In this document: positions 34,558 through 44,976 of the stretch, one piece after another
Layout: every line of letters begins with the position of its first letter
Numbering within the stretch: the stretch's first letter is position 1
Origin: Plantago major
Lineage: Eukaryota > Streptophyta > Magnoliopsida > Lamiales > Plantaginaceae
NCBI GenBank assembly: GCA_026545765.1
Contig: CM048839.1
Location: forward strand, 56,917,177 to 56,981,176
Direction: 5' to 3'
DNA length: 64,000 nucleotides
Notes under the pieces: model-generated
What the model saw: the letters and a program-made list of their open reading frames with translations, nothing else
Databases searched by the model: none
What the model was told of the DNA's origin: nothing
Made by a program: the position numbers and the translations under genes

Positions 34558-36460
34558 TGTAATAACCGAAAATTTTTCTGAACCCGTCTTTGGAAGTGTA
34601 ATTTGCCAGATTCGTAATTTGGGGAAATTATTTTCCTAAAAGTATTTGTTTGCGTTTAGTATTCTAATCTAAGTGGGAAAAGGGTAGTTAAATACTACTA
34701 GTACCTCAGAATCATGAGTCCAGTATAAAGAAAACTAGGTCTTTCTTCTTCTTCTTCTTCTTCTTCTTCTTCTTCTTCTTCTTCTTCTTCTTCTTCTTCT
34801 TCTTCTTCTTCCTTCTGGCGCCGTATCTCTTGGTTTGTATTGAATTCTTGTGGAATCTACTTTTCCTTCAACCGGGTAAGGTGAGTTGATGACTTCTTAT
34901 TTCAATCTCATGTCTCTCATCCCTTGAGCCAGCTTAATGCTCATCTCCTATGTTACCCCTTTGCTTCCGATTTTGATCTTCACTTGCAGGTTCGTTGGAT
35001 TGAGGATGCCTTAAACATAAACTAGACTGGATTAAACAGATTTGTTATGAGCTAGGTTTGAAAACAAAGTTTTCTAATCGGATTTGGGTTTGTGAATCTT
35101 GTGTTGGTTGTAGTTGTTCTTGCGTTTTTTGGTTAGAGGATGATGTATAGGATGGGTTACGAACCTTAGCTTGAACTTGGAGGTGTTAAAAATGACTTTG
35201 TGATGTTTCTGAAATCGTAGGGACCTAATTGAAAATTTGCAGAGATTTGAAGTACCTGCTTTGGTGAATTTTTGTAGGGGCAGGGGGCTGTTTTTAATTT
35301 ATTTGGATAAGTAGCGTGTTCAGCAGTCAAATATCTTTCCTGGGTGGAATAGCTAACGGATTTGCTGTGGCTGAGTGGGGAATGCATGAGTTGTGTTAAT
35401 GGGAGGTCTTGGCTTAAAACCTAGTTGTGTGCTTCTTTTTCTTCATTTAATTTATGTTGAGTTCTTTTGACTTCTAGCCTTCGTATGCGTTTAGTAAGTT
35501 AGTTTTTTTTTCACATTTTAGGTACTGTAGACCGTTCCTTCGAGAATTGGAGTGGCGTGGGCCTTAGAAGCATCGTTTAGTCCTTTCGAGGTAAGGGGGT
35601 TTCTTTGACACTTTTGCACTTATTTTCGTATTATCGTATATATATAGTTTTAATGATTGATAAACAACTTATGGTTATTATATCAAGATTTGGAACTTGG
35701 TACAATAGTCTATTCGGAAAGGGTCAAGTATGTGAATACTCAAAACTTGTTTTATGATGTGTGCGATGTGTGAACCGATTTTGTTCAAGTGCATGGATAA
35801 ATGTTATGTTTGAGGTCTCAGTCCTGACTATGAAATGTTATGTGCCCTTCGGGGAATTTGTCTGGCTGGAGTACTCCCTTATGTTATGTTACCCCTTTGG
35901 TAGGGGATTATGTTTATGTTATGTGAGCCGATATATTTATGTTATGTGAGCCGACCTCTGTGCCACCGGACTTATACTAGTGGCCATAGGATCATGTTTG
36001 ATTGATCCGAAATGTTACGTTTATTATACCATGCAACTTTTGTAATGTGTGATCGTATTATGTGTACATATATGTATCTTCGAAACTCTACTTGATCCGG
36101 TAGAAGTGTCATTGAGGCTCAGCCTTACACTTTTTTTTTTCAGACGATCGGCAGGATGAGCAAAGTTAGACAGTTGCTTGGAGTTTCGAGTTTAGCTATT
36201 GTTAGGATTTCCATTTTTTTCAGACATGGCTATTTAGATTTCTTCGAGTTTTGAGACTTATAGTTATTTTTTGCAGACCTTTGTTATTTCAATTAAGAGT
36301 CGCTCTGATACTGTACCTTTGGACACAGTTTTAAAGTCTTTGTTTCCGCATTTATTCTGTTTATGTTATGAGGCTTCGTGTTGGCGTACATCTTACGATA
36401 CAGGGCCGGTCGCATCTTTCAAAATGTCAAAAATGGTTATTTTGGTTTTGGGGCATGACA
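34558..36460 (+). repeat. 5' LTR of chromovirus-like element
   Basis: 1903 bp, TGTAATAACC ... GGGCATGACA. It contains a (TTC)n tract at about 34743-34811 and a short tandem duplication of TTATGTTATGTGAGCCGA near 35909-35955. The first about 190 bp differ from the 3' LTR at roughly 4 percent of positions by eye. Confidence 0.9.
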
Positions 36461-36464
36461 AAAG

Positions 36465-36476
36465 TGGTATCAGAGC
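36465..36476 (+). other. Primer binding site, initiator tRNA-Met type
   Basis: TGGTATCAGAGC lies 4 nt after the LTR end. Chromoviruses commonly use this primer. Confidence 0.9.
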
Positions 36477-36623
36477 TATGTTTGAGTCTTTTGGGGAGTC
36501 AAGTATAGTTAGTAGTTGCCTTAGATTTCGGGTTGTTGGGTGTATGTGTGTGTCGGGTTTGGTTAATGGATTTTAAGTTTTGTGTCTGATTTTTTTTAAC
36601 GCCACACAACGATAGTTTGAACT

Positions 36624-37567
36624 ATGATATGCGGTGGAGCATCGAACAGGAGTAGAGGTCGTGGTCGAGGCCGTAGGATTGTTGATGATGCTTCGAACGG
36701 ACCAACAAATGAAGAGGTTAACCAAGAGGTACCGTCACAAGATCCGCCATCCGTTGAGGGGGAGATTGCTAGGGCCGTTAATGCTATGACCAGCTTGTTG
36801 GAGCAGCAACGTCAGCCCACTCAGGTCTCGTATTTTGAGCGGTTTCAGAGGGTGAACTACCAATGTTCACAGGTGGTATGGATCCGATGGAAACAGAAAG
36901 GTGGATCAACGGGATTGAAGAATAGTTTAAGTCGTTGGAGTTTCCGGAGGAAGCGTAGTTGAGAGTTGCCATCCCTCATATGATTTGTAATGCCAAATAC
37001 TGGTGGGACACGACAAAGATTGCTCAAGGGAGCACTACTGAGCCTATGTCTTGGGGTAGGTTTAAGGAGTTGTTTCCGGATCATTACTTCCTAGAATCAG
37101 TTAAGACGGCAAAGCAATTAGAATTCCTCCAATTGAGACAAGGTGATATGACCGTCTTGTTGTTTGCAGAGAAGTTTCATGAGTTAGGGCACTTCTGTCC
37201 TGCGTATATGGAGTCGAAAGCCAGCAAGGTCAGCCTGTTTTGTAAGTGTCTAAGGGAGATCATCCGAATGAGTGTTCTTCCTCACTTAGATAAGAAGTTC
37301 GTTGATGCGTACAATCGTGCTTTAGTTGTTGAAGCGACAGTACCAAAGAACCCACAGCCGAGGAGGGATTTTAAGAGGCCTAACGATTTTCGAGAAGATA
37401 ACAACTCGGGTAACAAGAGGATCGAAAGAAAAGATGGGAGTCGTTTCGTGAGTAAATTTTGTGATAACTGTCAAAGGAATCATCCCGGTGTGTGTCGCTG
37501 GAACACAAGAGGTTGTTTCGGTTGTGGTGAAATGACGCATCAGGTGAAAGACTGTCCAAAAAAATAA
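36624..37567 (+). pseudogene. gag: Chromovirus-like gag (frameshifted)
   Basis: The N-terminal Arg/Gly-rich start is SNRSRGRGRGRR. The capsid (Retrotrans_gag) segment in the second frame (36959-37567) has AKYWWDT, SWGRFKELFPDHYF, LRQGDMTV and FHELGHFCP. It ends with a CCHC knuckle (GCFGCGEMTHQVKDC) near 37514-37558. The two parts are in different frames, broken near 36850-36960, with a stop at 36959-36961. After the knuckle a short Ser/Thr/Asp-rich tail leads toward where protease should start; nothing of pol is left. Confidence 0.85.
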
Positions 37568-37696
37568 TCAAGGAAAGGCTTTACAACCCAAATCTGTTGA
37601 ACAAACTCCATTACAAGCAAAGGGTGATGGGAGAGTGTTTTCCTTAACCAGTGAAGACACTAATGCTAGAGACGACGACACAATAGGTATCCTTAC

Positions 37697-38615
37697 TAGG
37701 GCTGCTCATATGATCTGGATCTGTAGATCCGGTCCGTTTATCCGCTTTTACAGATCGGATCGATCCGATCCATTAGCTAACGGATCGGATAACGGATACG
37801 ATTTTTTTCTATCCGTGAAAAACGGGTAAAACGGATAAATCCGTCGGATATCCATTTTATCCATTTGTTTTTTAATTTTTTTTAATTAGGTTATTACTTA
37901 TACAGTTATATACCCTTTCAGCCTTTATTTTTCATTTCATTCGCCACTAACCAGATCTAGATCTGATCGATCGCCATCTGCATCTCTGTTCCTCTCCTCT
38001 CCGTCTCAGCTCACCGGCAGCCACCACATCGCCATCTCCTCTTCGTTCCTCTCCTCTCCGTCTTAGCTCACCGGCAGCCACCACATCGACATCTCCTCTC
38101 CTCTCCGTCTCAGCTCACCGGCAGCCACCACATCGCCATCTCCTCTCCGTTCCTCTCCTCTCAGTCTCAGCTCACCGGCGTGAACAAGACTACAAGAGCT
38201 TGAAGGCTTGAAGCTGTTTTATTTACTTTTCGTATGCATTTAATTTGGACATTTGAATCATGTGTAATGTATTATGGATTTATGGTACTATGGAGTATGG
38301 AATATGGATATTTGAATCACGTAGGCTTGTTTTTGAACTTTTGATATGTAATTCGATTATTCGAAGTTTCGAACCTATGTTGTTTGGTGTTCTTCGTTTT
38401 TTTGTCATTTTATAGTCTAATAATGTTAATTTTTTTTTAATTATATTTCTGTATAATGGATATCTACCGGATTTATCCGTTATCCGGCGGATTTATCCGT
38501 ATCCGATCCATTCTGAACGGATCAGATAACGGATGGACCTTTTCTTCATCCGTTTGACTGGATATCCGGTCAAACGGATGCGGATCGATCCGTATCCGTT
38601 CGTTGCGTAGCCCTA
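37697..38615. mobile_element. Non-autonomous hAT element (hAT-1), 8-bp TSD
   Basis: The direct repeat ATCCTTAC flanks it at 37689-37696 and 38616-38623. The ends are TAGGGCTGCTCAT and, on the other strand, TAGGGCTACGCAA, typical of hAT termini. Both subterminal zones are packed with ATCCG / CGGAT repeats. The middle holds about four tandem units of 50-60 bp (about 37995-38180) with CTCAGCTCACCGGC. No transposase. It is inserted in the internal region of the chromovirus-like element. Confidence 0.88.
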
Positions 38616-38709
38616 ATCCTTACCATTAATTCAAATTAGTTTTTGATACATGTTTCGGGAAGCACAGTGCGCTATAGTGGAGTTAACTTTCTAGGAGGAA
38701 ACTTATTTT

Positions 38710-38722
38710 AAGGAGGGTGGAA
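38710..38722 (+). other. Polypurine tract of chromovirus-like element
   Basis: AAGGAGGGTGGAA directly before the 3' LTR start at 38723. Confidence 0.85.
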
Positions 38723-40581
38723 TGTAATAACCAGAAATTTTTGTGAACCCGTCTTCGGAAGTGTAATTTGCCAGATTCGTAATTTGGGGAAATTATTTTC
38801 CTAAAAGTATTTGTTTGCTTTTTGTATTCTAATCTAAGTGGGAAAAGGGTAGTTAAATACTACTAGTACTTCAGAATCTTGAGTCCAGTATAAAGAAAAC
38901 TAGGTCTTTCTTCTTCTTCTTCTTCTTCTTCTTCTTCTTCTTCTTCCTTCCGGCGCCGTATCTCTTGGTTTGTATTGAATTCTTGTGGAATCTGCTTTTC
39001 CTTCAACCGGGTAAGGTGAGTTCATGACTTCTTATTTCAATCTTATGTCTCTCATCCCTTGAGCCAGCTTGATGCTCATCTCCTATGTTACCCCTTTGCT
39101 TCCGGTTTTGATTTTCACTTGTGGGTTCGTTGGATTGAGGATGCCTTAACCATAAACTAGACTGGATTAAATGGATTTGTTATGAGCTAGGTTTGAAAAC
39201 AAAGTTTTCTAATCGGATTTGGGTTTTTGAATCTTGTGTTGGTTGTAGTTGTTCTTGTGTTTTATGGTTAGAGGATGACGTATAGGATGGGTTACGAGCC
39301 TTAGCTTGAACTTGTAGGTGTTAAAACGACTTTGAGATGTTTCTGAGATCGTAGGGACCTAATTGAAAATTTGCAGAGACTTGAAGGACCATCTTTGGAG
39401 AATTTGAGTAGGGACAGGGGGTTGTTTGTAATTTTTTGGATAAGTAGCGTGTTCAGTAGTTAAATAGCTTGTATGGGTGGTATAGTTATGAGATTAACTG
39501 TGGCTGAGTGCCGAATGCAAGAGTTGTGTTAATGGGAGGTCTTGGGTTCAAACCTATCCGTGTGCTTCTATTTCTTCATTTAATTTCTTTTGAGTTCTTT
39601 TGACTTCTAGCCTTCGTATGTCTTTAGTAAGTTAGTTTTGTATTTCACATTTTAGGTACTGTAGACCGTTCCTTCAAGAATTAGAGTGTCGTGGGCCTTA
39701 GAAGCATCGTTTAGTCCTTTCGAGGTAAGGGATTTCTTTGACACTTTTGTTCTTATTTTCGTATTATCGTATATATAGTTTTAATGTTTGATAAACAACT
39801 TATGGTTACTATATCAAGATATGGGACTTGGTATAATAGTCTATTCGGAAAGGATCAAGTATGTGAATACCCAAAACTTGTTTTATGATGTGTGCGATGT
39901 GTGAAACGATTTTGTTCAAGTGCATGGATAAATTTTATGTTTTCCCTCTCAGTTGTGACTATGAAATGTTATGTGCCCTTTGGGAAATTTGTCTGGCTGG
40001 AGTACTCCCTTATGTTATGTTACCCCTTTGGTAGGGGATTATGTTTATGTTATGTGAGCCAACCTCTGTGCCACCGGACTTATACTAGTGGCCATAGGAT
40101 CATATCTGATTGAGCCGAAATGTTACATTTATTATGCCATGCATATTTTTGTATATGTTTGATCGTATTGTGTGTATATATATGTATCTTCGAAACTCTG
40201 CTTGATCCGGTAGAAGTGTCATTGAGGCTCACCCTTACACCCTTTTTTCCAGACGGTCAGCAGGATGAGCAAAGTTAGAATGTTGCTTGGAGTTTCAAGT
40301 TTAGCTATTGTTATGATTTTCCTTTTTTGTTCAGACCTGGCTATTTAGATTTCTTCGAGTTTTGAGACTTGTAGTTATTTTTTGTAGACCTTTGTTATTT
40401 CAATTTAGAGTCGCTCTGATACTGTACTTTTGGACACAATTTTAAAGTCTTTGTTTCTGCACTTGTTTTGTTTAGGTTATTGTTTATGAGACTTCATGTT
40501 GGCATAAGACCATCTTACGATTCACGGCCGGTCGCGTGTTTAAAAATGTCAAAAATTGTTATTTTGGTTTTGGGCGTGACA
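38723..40581 (+). repeat. 3' LTR of chromovirus-like element
   Basis: 1859 bp, TGTAATAACC ... GGGCGTGACA. Its (TTC)n tract at about 38908-38947 is shorter than in the 5' LTR, which explains part of the length difference. Confidence 0.9.
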
Positions 40582-40586
40582 TTATT

Positions 40587-42330
40587 ACAGACCGAGCAAG
40601 TAATAGTCAAATTCCTCCCCCAAACCTAGCTAAGAGCAGATAGAGAAACTAGGAAAGTAAATAGAAAAAGAAATGATACTCCCCTCTCGGTGCTGTTTCT
40701 TCCAATCCAGATGGTGGTTCAGGACGAAGATCCTCACGAGGCGGTGGAGGATAAAATCCTTGATGGCCTTGGGAGTACAACGATGGATCGATCTCGGGCG
40801 GTGGATAGAGCTGCGGTGGTGGGTAATAAGGTGGATACTCATAGTGACCATACCCGTCAATGTTCTCCTGCTGGAAGGAGATCTTCTCATAGCAGTGTAG
40901 GTAGGTAACATTAGGGTGATCATAAAATCCGAAATTCGAAAATCCGATCCGATCCGATTCGATTCTATCCGATGTATTCGGATCGGATTACGGATTATGA
41001 TATTTTAGATCCGAAGAGTTTCGGATTAATCCGATCCGATTCGTCGGTTAATCCGAAAATCCGAATTAATCCCCTTATTCTGCTGTTCCTTTGATGTTTT
41101 GCTGTTCAAGTTTGTTTAGGATGCTGGGAAGTTGGATTTTGACTGTTGGAAATCTGCACTTTCTATTTTTACTTCAATGAATGTACTCAACTAGTCGTTA
41201 TTCTAGAACATGAACTCTAAACTTTTCGTATTTGTTGTTTTGGACTTGAAGTAAACTTGTAACTTTATTTTGTTTATTTTGAATGTGAAACTACTGAACT
41301 AGTATTTAATTTGGCTACGAAATGCTATTTCAGTTTTTTTTAAATTAAAGTTTGGATTATTCGGATTAAATCCGATCCAATCCGAACTTTTTCGGATTAA
41401 TCCGAAATCCAATCCGATCGTTCAGATCGGATTTCTGATTGAGCCTTTAGTGGTTCGAAACTTCGGATTGATCCGAACTTCGGATCGGATTGGATCGGAT
41501 TAATCCGAATGTGCACCCCTAGGTAACATGATTGTTCCACTCCGATCTCCGGCCCATTTCTTTCATCTCATCTCGCCTTTGCGTACTCCCTTGACACCCC
41601 ATCAGGTAGTTGTTCACAAATTTGTTGAACGAATTTATGTTAAAAGCTCCTTGTGGCGGATCCGCTACTCCTATTATTCTACATTGGGCTTTGGTAGCCT
41701 TCTCGTGCATCTCATGGAGGTGGTTTGTAATGTCTTCATCAAAAGGTTCTATGAGCCGAGCGAATCCTGACTCACTAGTAGGAACCCCATTCCTCTTGCA
41801 TATTCAAGTGATAAGACCAAGGAATGGCTGGTTCCTTCTTTTGTTCCCTTTCACCAGTTGCATCTCCTTCATGACGATTTTTCCCAACAGCAATTTAGTG
41901 ACACTCCATAATTATGTAGACAAGCGTGGCTACGTCATCTTTAGGCCCTTCGTGGTGTAGGGTTGGCTTCATGTTGGTCTCTACAAAGTGCATCCAAAAC
42001 CTTGCTCTTTCGTTTAGTGTAGCCTCGGGATGGATAATCCCACCGCATCCTCTGTAAATCTTCCTCCGTGTAATACCCTTGGGATGTTTGGTAGGATGTC
42101 TCCGTACTTCAACTCGTGATATACTGGTTCCTTGTATTCTCTATGAATGTGCTCCTCGGGTATGTTGAAGAATTCATTGATAGCTCCCGGCCCAAACATG
42201 AACTCTACCCCTCGTATGGTGATGGGGTGATCTAGTAGTGCATCCTCCGGATTTTTAATCTTCATTTGAAAGTACTCTGCGTAGTACTCCCGGACTATCT
42301 CTATGTCATACCCTTGGAGGATGGAAGTGA
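40587..42330 (-). pseudogene. Athila Z env-like ORF (putative plant transposon protein domain), interrupted
   Basis: From 42330 the minus strand encodes SILQGYDIEIVREYYAEYF, then MKIKNPEDALLDHPITIRGV, then GAINEFFNIPEE (42014-42265). In a shifted frame ATLNERARFWMHFVETNMKP and VATLVYIIMECH follow (about 41895-41985). This resembles the domain called putative plant transposon protein (PF20167-like), found in ORFs after or near pol of Athila-type elements. After the hAT insertion (40912-41521) a Pro/Tyr-rich tail (YPPYYPPPQLYPPPEIDPS, about 40760-40830) leads to the polypurine-containing 3' region. Several stops and shifts make it a pseudogene. The name does not imply transposase activity. Confidence 0.62.
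40912..41521. mobile_element. Non-autonomous hAT element (hAT-2), 8-bp TSD
   Basis: The direct repeat GGTAACAT flanks it at 40904-40911 and 41522-41529. The ends are TAGGGTGATCATA and, on the other strand, TAGGGGTGCACAT. ATCCG / CGGAT words crowd both ends (about 40925-41070 and 41350-41510), while the middle is plain AT-rich. No transposase. It splits the Athila Z env-like ORF. Confidence 0.88.
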
Positions 42331-42660
42331 CACTACAACAAAATTGCTAATTAGTCACACTAAAATATGTCAATTATTCATGCCTTTAGTGACTTAAAAT
42401 GATTTAGTGGCATGTAATAGCAAGTGTCACTTCAAGCCGTGTGGCTAATTCTATAGTGTCACTATTCTATTGTTGTGTATCACTTTTTATAGTGCCAAAA
42501 TAACTAGATTAATAAACATTTGGAAATGTCACGGATTACCAAGGCAGTGACATTTTTAAATGCTATACCATGTTAATTTAGTAACATTTCAAAATGTCGT
42601 TGTAGTAGTTAACCATGACACTCAAACATGCCACAAAACATTGATTATGTCACATAACAT

Positions 42661-42698
<38 letters not shown>

Positions 42699-42762
42699 TA
42701 ATTACTCCAAGCATATTTAAATGTTTTTACAATAAATTAATCAAAAATTACTTATCAAAGTA
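42331..42762 (+). mobile_element. CACTA (En/Spm-type) element end with subterminal repeats
   Basis: CACTACAACAAAATTGC at 42331 is a typical CACTA terminus. Short words GTGTCAC / GTGACAT / AGTGAC recur in both orientations through 42660, as in CACTA subterminal regions. The putative 3-bp target site is TGA (42328-42330). The other end was not found; GTCGTTGTAGTAG near 42595-42607 is only a weak candidate. Confidence 0.6.
42663..42699. repeat. (CAT)n microsatellite
   Basis: About 12 CAT/ATC units. Confidence 0.95.
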
Positions 42763-43390
42763 ACGAAATGATTTAAAATTTATATAATTTATTGTCATTT
42801 GGGCAGATACAATCAAAATTTAGCTGCCTAAGCAGTAGTATCAGACGTTACAATACGGACAACAAATTCAACTTACATATGCAATTTTTTGTACATGATT
42901 AAGCTTAGAACACTAAAAGATTAAAATATTGCTCCATCTTGCTGATCTGGGTCAGACTTGCTGATGATCAATTCAAGATTTCGGTAATATTTCTTCCAAT
43001 CAACTGAAAATTCCGACTTGGATGACCATCACCTGTACAAAATGAAATTCAACACATACATACATGATTAACAATAGTAATGATGGAAACAGACACAAAG
43101 CTTATTATTTTTAAACATGAACACCTAACCACTACAGCTATAAAAATTAAGAAAAGGTGAGTTACGTACCTACAGGGGCAAACCGCACCAAGTAGACTTG
43201 GAGCTGGAAAAACAAGAGATGACAAGTATTCACCAAATAAAAATAAAGGAGTGCATGAAACAAGTTAAATGAAGAATGGTAGCATACAAATAGATTAGAA
43301 TAGACCAACACTTGCACGTGAATGAATATAATTCCATACTGAAGAGTAGCACCTAGGTGTTTAGACACAAGGAAGCAAGAAAAATACGTA
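42763..43390. other. Unassigned, possibly CACTA interior
   Basis: AT-rich sequence between the CACTA end and the truncated Sirevirus copy 2. No coding motif supported; similarity to Sirevirus RNase H stops at about 43395. Confidence 0.4.
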
Positions 43391-44760
43391 TCAAATGGCA
43401 ATTGAGTTTTGGTATTGAACCATGATATCAATCTAGTACCAAGGAATTGACAGGTTCCTGAAGTACTTTTTCTATCAAGCATTGATCCAGCATAGTCAGC
43501 ATCTGAATAGCCAGCTAAACACAAACCACTCTCTTTTGGATACCAAATCCAACTTCTACAGTACCTTTAACATACCCTAGAATCTTCATAGCAGTGTTAT
43601 AGTGTGATTGCATAGGATTTGTCTGAAATCTTGCACATACACCAACTGCATATTAAATATCTGGTCTGTAAGCTGTGAGGTAAAGTAGAGACCCAATTAA
43701 TTTCCTATACTTGTGTTCTTCAACACTCTTTTCAGATTAATTATAGGTCATTTTGGTTCCAATGCTCATAGGTATCTTAACATTCTTTTCAGAAGGCTTT
43801 AGATTAAACTTATTGAGCATATCTTTTGCATACTTTGGTTGACTAATGACTATTCCATCATCAAGTTGCTTAACTTGAAACCCTAGGAAGTAATTCAATT
43901 CTCCATCATGCTTATCTCAAATTTACTTTTCATGAGATCAGCAAAGTCTTAACAAAGTTGCTTGTCCTTAGATCCAAAGATGATGTGATCAACATAAACT
44001 TGTACAAAGAGTAGTTTCCCATCACGGTTCAATGTAAAGAGAGTTTTATTAACTTCACCTTTCTTGAATCCATTTCCTAGCAAGTATTTGGCCAATGTGT
44101 CGTACCATGCTCTTGGAGCTTGTTTAAGTCCATATATAGAGTTTTCTGAAGCTTATAGACCATCTTGCTTTATGAGAAAACTTCAAGACCAGGTGGTTGC
44201 TCACCATTTAGGAATGCACTCTTGACATCCATTTGTTAAACATTAAAGTCATTATGAGCTGCAAACGCTAGAAATAGTCTGATTGCATCCAATCTTGCAA
44301 CTCGAACATATGACTCATCAAAATCTAGTCCTTCAGTCTGGGTGAATCCCTTGGCAACCAACCTTACTCTGTTTTTGCTTATTTCACCAGATTCATTCAT
44401 CTTGTTTCTAAAAACCCACTTAGTTCCTATGACAGACATTTCATCAATGTAGGAACTAGTGTCCAGACATTGTTTCTCTCAAATTGATCCAACTCTTATT
44501 GCATTGCTAAGATCCAATCTTGGTCTTTTAATGCTTCTTCAATGGTCTTTGGTTCAATGTCGGAGATGAAACATCATAGAGAGAATTTGCATTTTCAGCA
44601 ATAGCTCTCCTAGTTTTTACCCCTTGGTCTAAAGGACCTATCACATCCTTTGCATGATCATGATAAGATACTTGTTCAGTATCTAAGATATCTGGCACTT
44701 GTAATGTGCTTGGGATATCTGACACTTGTTCAGTGTCCTGGGTATCTCAGACAGAATTCA
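43391..44760 (-). pseudogene. pol: Sirevirus copy 2 RT and RNase H (inactivated, truncated)
   Basis: RT segments [20 protein letters not shown] (about 44290-44360) and RNase H segment GYSDADYAGSMLDRKSTSG (about 43455-43510) are clear. The catalytic box near 43980-44002 reads Tyr-Val-Asp-His, so the second Asp is replaced. Several frameshifts and stops. RNase H breaks off after ISWFN at about 43395. Confidence 0.88.
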
Positions 44761-44976
44761 CAACAACCTCCTGCTCAAAGACCTCTTCATGATGAAGATT
44801 CTCAGTGACTTGATCCATTTCTAGATTTCTCATAGGAAATTCTTCATCACGTCTTAGAGTCATCTGGTTGTTACTCGGCAAATGTTGCCTTTCTACGTCA
44901 GACTCATCCTCTAAGTGAATGGCAGAATCATTTCCACTATGAGATTATTGCTCAGAATCCTTGATCATAAATTCTT

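Larger units (their letters stand above)
34558..40581 (+). mobile_element. Chromovirus-like Ty3/gypsy element with gag but no pol, complete with TSD
   Basis: Two LTRs (34558-36460 and 38723-40581), PBS, gag-like ORF and PPT are in the expected order. The target duplication TTATT flanks it at 34553-34557 and 40582-40586. The internal region is only about 1.3 kb after removing a nested hAT element; protease, RT, RNase H and integrase are absent. It split an Athila-type element of opposite orientation. A related LTR in the other orientation begins at 62136. Confidence 0.9.

Noticed and set aside
34743..34811. (TTC)n tract as a regulatory GA-element
   Set aside because: It is a microsatellite present in both LTRs with different lengths; no evidence for function.
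37995..38180. Tandem units with short spacing, CRISPR-like at first sight
   Set aside because: The DNA is plant nuclear, the units are adjacent and degenerate without unique spacers, and they lie inside a hAT element.
40630..40923. Minus-strand ORF with Arg/His-rich product
   Set aside because: The Pro/Tyr-rich reading in another frame matches the upstream env-like ORF context; this frame is a by-product.
42014..42265. Annotation as an active transposase
   Set aside because: The domain name putative plant transposon protein is historical; no catalytic DDE residues are visible, and the context is an Athila retroelement.
42595..42607. GTCGTTGTAGTAG as the second end of the CACTA element
   Set aside because: The match to the inverse terminus is imperfect, no TGA duplication follows, and subterminal-type words continue beyond it.
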